Of a stretch of 64,000 nucleotides of DNA, positions 58,795 to 64,000 are shown piece after piece. A model generated the notes under the pieces. That model had not been told where the DNA came from. It searched no databases and was given only the letters and a program-made list of their open reading frames with translations. This DNA comes from Sisyra terminalis (lineage: Eukaryota > Arthropoda > Insecta > Neuroptera > Sisyridae). The position numbers and the translations under genes are program-made. Each line of letters begins with the position of its first letter. Position 1 is the stretch's first letter. The stretch covers positions 18,352,001 to 18,416,000 of the forward strand of contig OY292278.1 in the NCBI GenBank assembly GCA_958496175.1. Direction: 5' to 3'.

Positions 58795-61160
58795 AGACAA
58801 AAGAGAGAAAACAGTGAATAAATTAGCTGATATGAAATTTCTTAAGTTATAACTATTTGATTCTTTTTTTAGAAAAAACATAGATCTACAAAAAATTTCT
58901 CTTATAATTTTTTTAAAATGTAAAAAAATATATATATTTTCTCAATTTCTTTGACGTCTTATAAAATTATTTTTCCTCAAAAATATTCACTTTTATATCA
59001 TTTGTGACATCGGCATCGTCTTGTACGGATTTGTTAATTTTGTAGTTGTCAAAGTGACGTCACGCCTTACCATTTTTTTTCTAGTAGAGCGATGACATGA
59101 AAGAGTGATGAGTTGATCAGATATGGGGAAATTTATCATGAACCACGGTTTTATGCCAAAAATACGCGAGACTTGAGGGAAATGAAAGGATTATTCATCT
59201 TTATCTTTTAGTTTCTAAAAAAATATTTATTTGCCACGAAACGAAAATAAAGTTATCTCCAAGGAATATGACGTTATTTATTTTCCACGTTCACTGCTTA
59301 TTTCTCTGATCTTATGCGGGTGTCCGTCAGAATAAAGTTGAAAGGATTTAGTGGTGTTGGGTCTTATTTTTGAAAACTATGTGAAGTATAAATAAAACTA
59401 AGTTTAAAGTAGGTAATTGTTTTGGGACGCCACTGGCGGCTCCCATCGGATATAAAAAGTCTACTAAGGTTCTACATAATTTATTGAAAAATGACGCGTG
59501 TAACATAAATTTTTCTGTGCCAGAGCTTCACGAAGAACGCAAGAAGTTCAATCACAACGGAGGAAAGTGGAAAATGGATGATTTTTATATGTACGTTTTT
59601 CTCGTTCCTTGTCTTATCTGCAACTAAATCGGCTCTACTCTCTCGCCAGTCTTAAACCAAACGTATTGGTCGTAGCCTGCACAAATTTTGCTTTTTTATG
59701 AGCGGAGCTTGCCTCCATGGTTTTTACGTTCAAAGAACATCTTCCATAAATTTTTATTAGAAAAATTATTATTAATACAACCGACTTACGTGAGCCGTGG
59801 AATAAAGGATTTGGTAGTTGCGAAATTTGACGAAAAAAAAATATTATAAATACGTTTCTTGAAAATTATCACGCTCTACTTCAACAGCACAATACATGGG
59901 ATGAACGAAAATTTATTTTTGAGCTAAGAAATTGAATTTGTGCAAGATTTCGTCACGAACGTGACAATATTTTTTATATTTCCGAAGCGAGTGTTGTTTT
60001 TGTCATATTTAGAAAACATTCAGGAAATTTGTAAATTTTGTTACTGCAAGAGGTGAAATTGGTTCAATCCCGTTTTAGCACACGTAAATAAAATCAAATA
60101 TAAACGTAGTTGTAAGATTTTAATCTGAAAACTCCTCAACATGAATCCAACGTTAGTTTATGTATTTTACGTGAAACAAACGTTTGATGGTACACAACAA
60201 AAACATACATTTCTTAGATCTTATTCTATGTATCTTTGCGAAGTTTGTTGCGTTAGTTTCTTTTTAATTAACGCAAATGAAGTTTATGCTTTTCAAGACA
60301 ATCACTGTGCCTAATAGAGAAATTTATTACAAGATTTAGTTGTAAGTTGTTTTAACAAGTTAAATATTAGTTTTAATCACTTCGTATGTGATATATAACA
60401 GTAATCGTATAACAATTTACGTGTCTTATTTAATGAGACTTGTTTGATAAAGTTTTAAAAAAAATGTACTAATTTGTTAAAGCTTTTTTGTTTTGTTAAT
60501 TTCTTCTTCTTCAGTATCATTTAATTCATATAAATTTTCTCTATGAAGACAATTTCGAAATCATTGGATTCCTAACTATTACGCATCCCCTTTTGTACCC
60601 CTTTTTATTTTTGGGCAGAAATATAGTTATTTTTATAAATAGTTTGCTCTTCTTTCTTTAGGTCGGCATTATATAATAGTTTTTGCGGAGATTCATGAAT
60701 CATTAAATATAATTCTCGTAAAAGATTTTGTTTTACTCTATTTCAACTTAATATAGACAATGGATACTTTCTATGTATCAGGTTAGAATGATATGGATCT
60801 TCGACTCCAAAAAGTTGAAATTTTCATTTGATTATTCTCTTTTGCCTTCGACTTTGGCTCCAAAAACTACTGTAATATCTGTAGTTAACCGAAGGTATAG
60901 TTATCAAATTTTGTTAATAGAAATAAATTTGTTACTTTTAAATTCGCCCAAAATGTTTTAAATTTTTGAAGTTTGATTTAAACAATTTCGGTATATTTAC
61001 AGTACACTAATTATGATACATATACGCAAAACATAAAAATATTATCACTTTTCATTGTCAACTTATGAACAAATGTCCCTATTGAAAAAACAATTAAAAT
61101 TGAGGAATATAAGGTATTAACATCCAACGTATTATTTTATTGGTTTTAATTTTTAAACTT
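58795..61160. other. No recognised gene; one CRE-like site
   Basis: GTGACGTCAC at 59054-59063. A less AT-rich patch at about 59280-59760 has no coding signature. Confidence 0.35.
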
Positions 61161-61163
61161 CCT

Positions 61164-61327
61164 TATTTACCGCGTCCCTTTATTACTTCTAAGGTCTTTA
61201 GCAAATCCAGGGTTAATAAAAATCCATAATTGAGAAACATTGAAAGTTTGTTCGACACGAGGATCGAACTCAACTCTTACCAGTTTTGAAGTGGTCACCT
61301 AGACCACTCAGCCACCAGTAGACTATC
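61164..61327 (-). mobile_element. tRNA-derived SINE, copy 2
   Basis: Minus strand: TGGCTGAGTGGTCTAGGTGA (box A, tRNA-Leu/Ser style), GAGTTCGATCCTCG (box B), then a non-tRNA body TTTTTATTAACCCTGG and GCTAAAGACCTT shared with the copy at 17347-17484. Box A and box B are intact, so the head is well preserved. Confidence 0.75.
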
Positions 61328-61329
61328 AA

Positions 61330-62336
61330 AAGTTTATATTATACGATAGTTAACGATATACCGAACTTATTAAACATCTTATTACAAAATTATTTCCCTT
61401 TCATGCAAAAATTCTATCCCCAAAGGAAGGCTTGGTTATGGATTTCCCATTATCAGGACTACTAGCCCACATTTACATGAACCACTTTGAAGAGAAATAC
61501 ATTATGCTTTTAAAAATAAGTAATATATAAAAGTAAAGTAATATATAGCACCAAAATTGGCATACTAAGAGATTCGGGAAAAGGAGTACTGCTAACGACA
61601 AAATTTTAAAAATGGCATTAGTGTAATTTTGCTATAAATAATTATAATTTCAATATGGTACTATGCCAGATAAAAGAAAACTCCTTTTCAAATATAATAA
61701 CGCAAATATCTCAAAATTGGCGTTTTTGAACCCCTTGTCACTCTTGTTGAAAACCGACGATATATAGAATGAATTACTGAGCAAAAATTAGGGAAGTTAT
61801 TCTTTTGCATATAGGCGTGTACTGAAACCAAAATTCAATGTTTACAACCTTGCGAAATATAAATAAATAAGTTTTAATAAACAATACGAAAATATTACTT
61901 TTAAGTTTATCTTTTGTTACATAATATTTGCAAAAGCGTGTATGAGAATATACGATCAAATTGGGTATTCAGTTACTCAAGTAGCCACTACTGTTACAAC
62001 TTCGAATAATAATAAGGGTTATCTCTATCAGAAGATTATTAAGATAATTTATTTTGAAAATTCGTAGTCGGTGAGAGCGTTTAAAGGAAATCGGAATGAC
62101 ATTTTGTCGTTGATAATTCTTGAAGAATTTTGAAAATTCTTTACATAGCTGATTACTTTAGAGGCACCATCCTTACAACTGTTTCTACCACATTTAATTT
62201 GAAAAAAAAAATCTTTGAAAGTTTACATTCATTGAATTTGTCTCTCTCCAGGTTGATATTGCCATCTTAGTTTACCACAGCAGTACTATCGACATAGATG
62301 TAAAAAGTTTCTTATATATGCTACGAAAATTGGCTG
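61330..62336. other. AT-rich DNA with no recognised feature
   Basis: No supported frame or repeat end. Confidence 0.4.
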
Positions 62337-63191
62337 GTATATATTAGGGTGTCCGTTATTTCCCAAATTGATTTTTTTACAACGATCGCCCCCTGAATTT
62401 TTAGTTTAAGATATAAAAAAAAATATCCAATACAATTAAGCTCTTAATTTCTTGATTAAACCGTGCCGGAATCATGTTACTTTTATCATTTAAATAACAT
62501 GGGATTATTTGACTTTTTACTTTTAATTTTTTTTCTGAGAAACAAATGGATGAAAAGATTTAAAATTACATTATTCAACATTTAACTTGAATTAATTTGT
62601 TTAATTTGTATTTTGTAATTTATTCAACATTTAATTTGTTGACTTCAAGTTCTAAGAAATTTCTTATAGATGGCGTCAGGTGAAATGGTAAAAATTCGAA
62701 TTTTAATTGAACTTTTGTCGATAGTCTCATTAATTAGTATGATATTCACTTCGTAGGTACAAAATATTGATTAAAGTACGAAAATTTATCCTGGATAAAT
62801 TGAATTTCACGACTATAAGGAATTCAGATCTTATCTCACCTGTTTTAATTGTCAAAAAATGATTTTTTTTGTTTAACTTTTAGTTCAAGCCATAAAATTA
62901 ACACAAATAATCACTGGCGCTCTAATGATAATAATTTTTATCTTTTCTTTCAATGATTTTATAGTTAAAAAAAGTAAAAATCAGCAAAAAGTTGAAAATA
63001 TTGCAAGATTTATACTAAGCAAAAGTTGAATGTTGAATAACTTTTAATTGAGTGATTTAATCGAAAATTCATTAGAAACCTATTTTGTAGAGCATTAAAT
63101 TTTACGTCAGAATAATGTAATTATAGATCTTTTCATCCATTTGTTTCTCAGAAATAAAAAATAAAAGTAAAAAGTCAAATAATCCCATGTT

Positions 63192-63338
63192 TAACATTGA
63201 TAAGTATTTTTTATTATTATTATTTTTTATAATTAGATTCTGTATTATTACCTGATGATGACAGTCAAAAACTGTCGAAACGCGTCGTAATAAAGAAATT
63301 TGATTGAATCTCAAAGACTTATATATATTATTATCCAT
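63192..63338 (+). mobile_element. Single-unit hammerhead retroelement I, inside the hAT-like arm
   Basis: A 147-bp element with one hammerhead near its centre and a 3' end TTATATATATTATTATCCAT. The duplication TAATCCCATGTT is at 63180-63191 and 63339-63350. The opposite arm of the host element (about 62500) keeps the uninterrupted target, AACATGGGATTATTTG, so the insertion boundaries are proved within this one sequence. A 5'-truncated relative lies at 29989-30069. Confidence 0.9.
63244..63293 (+). ncRNA. Hammerhead ribozyme motif (I), most complete copy
   Basis: TTATTAC (63245-63251) pairs with GTAATAA (63287-63293) as a 7-bp stem I. Core CTGATGA is at 63252-63258. After one extra T, stem II is GACAGT-CAAAA-ACTGTC (63260-63276). 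GAAA is at 63277-63280, the palindrome ACGCGT at 63280-63285, and C63286 is the predicted cleavage base. All conserved core positions are present apart from the inserted base after A9. Confidence 0.85.
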
Positions 63339-63509
63339 TAATCCCATGTTATTAAAATGGTAAAAGTAACTTGATTCCGGCACGGTTTAATCAAAAATTA
63401 AGAGCTTAATTGTATTGGATATTTTTTTTTATTTTTGTAAACTAAAAATTTAGGGGCCGATCGCTGTAAAAAAATCAACTTGGGAAATAACGAACACCCT
63501 AGTATATAT

Positions 63510-64000
63510 AGATTATATAGTGTTAATCTCAGAATTGAAAACCCGGAGGAACTCTCAGTTGTATACCTTTTTTTGATGATTTTTCGTGCTTATGATCACT
63601 TAAAAGCTTTTGTTGTTTTAGAAATAGATACAAAGCTTAGCATTGTACATAAAAGTTTTAAGAAACTTTTTCGCATTGAATTATCGAATTAAAATTTCGT
63701 TCTAACACTAACAAAATTATGTTATCTCAAAAACTAAGTAATAACATGAACTCGAAGAGTTCAAGTCACCTATAGAACCCTAATTATGAAGATAAATAAA
63801 TAAATTCCTGGTACTGATACCACACCATAGCTATAAGTATAAAAATTTAATCTCCTAGAATCAAACATTGACTTCAAAGTCGAAGTTGGAATTACAATAT
63901 TGAACGTTAAGTTTGAATAGTACGATATGTTTGATTTGTATATGTAGTATATTAGTCAAATTTTTCTCTTAATGACTATTTTGAATGATTAGCTAATTAA
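63510..64000. other. No recognised feature
   Basis: A 70-residue frame beginning in the end of the hAT-like element is judged chance. Confidence 0.4.

Larger units (their letters stand above)
62345..63501. mobile_element. Non-autonomous hAT-like element with long inverted arms
   Basis: TAGGGTGTCCGTTATTTCCC starts it and a near-complement ends it. The duplication GTATATAT lies at 62337-62344 and 63502-63509 (8 of 8). The ends fit the hAT pattern YARNG. The arms (about 62345-62580 and 63110-63501) are highly similar, apart from a 159-bp gain in the right arm caused by the hammerhead element (147 bp) and its target duplication (12 bp). The centre has no coding frame. Confidence 0.8.

Overview
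The window is AT-rich, intron- and transposon-bearing animal DNA. Tc1/mariner, hAT, Jockey-like and CR1-like relics, tRNA-derived SINEs and hammerhead-bearing retroelement pieces together suggest an insect; a beetle or similar is only a guess. No bacterial gene organisation, rRNA or intact tRNA gene was seen. Only one host protein gene can be supported: a two-exon coiled-coil protein of 464 residues on the minus strand (26767-28223), ending in a basic stretch and a CaaX box. A few isolated candidate exons are listed at low confidence, so much of the rest could be intergenic or very long intron.

The outstanding content is a set of about twelve short non-coding retroelements (80-480 bp) carrying hammerhead ribozyme motifs. 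Thirteen copies keep the core (CTGANGA or TTGANGA, a stem II hairpin of 5-6 bp, then GAAA), followed by a self-complementary stem III (ACGT, ACGCGT or ATACGTAT; imperfect ACAT in one) and a UH cleavage position with a short stem I. Most elements are foldbacks: two outward-pointing copies joined as an inverted dimer with a unique tail at one end. Eight lie between clear direct repeats of 12-16 bp, and two or three more between weaker 9-13 bp ones. Hammerheads of this compact type are known from Penelope-like elements and retrozymes; the coding-free foldback form and the number of families here are the noteworthy part.

Layout: 0.8-1.9 kb, two hammerhead foldbacks. 4.5-7.9 kb, a dead LINE (minus strand) split by a 1.3 kb repeat with a tRNA-like segment and by a hammerhead foldback. 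10.2-11.6 kb, a decayed hAT transposon with an 8-bp duplication, containing a Harbinger-like MITE and a hammerhead foldback. 13.3-14.6 kb, a hammerhead foldback whose tail received a mariner element. 16.1-17.5 kb, a 270-bp tandem duplication and a SINE. 19.6-26.2 kb, LINE remnants, a hAT remnant and a foldback MITE. 26.7-28.3 kb, the coiled-coil gene. 29.6-30.4 kb, three hammerhead-element remnants. 34.8-37.8 kb, two more foldbacks. 39.7-46.2 kb, a TA-flanked MITE and several LINE fragments. 46.8-50.1 kb, second copies of two repeat families and another hammerhead foldback. 50-59 kb, repeat-poor DNA with five perfect TGACGTCA sites, plus hAT-like ends. 61.2-63.5 kb, a SINE and a hAT-like element with long inverted arms; one arm carries the most complete hammerhead element, and the other arm preserves the empty target.

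Nested insertions give a relative order of events: LINE before both of its insertions; hAT before its MITE and hammerhead element; hammerhead element before mariner at 13.6 kb; hAT arms before the hammerhead element at 63.2 kb. Hammerhead elements therefore moved repeatedly over a long period.
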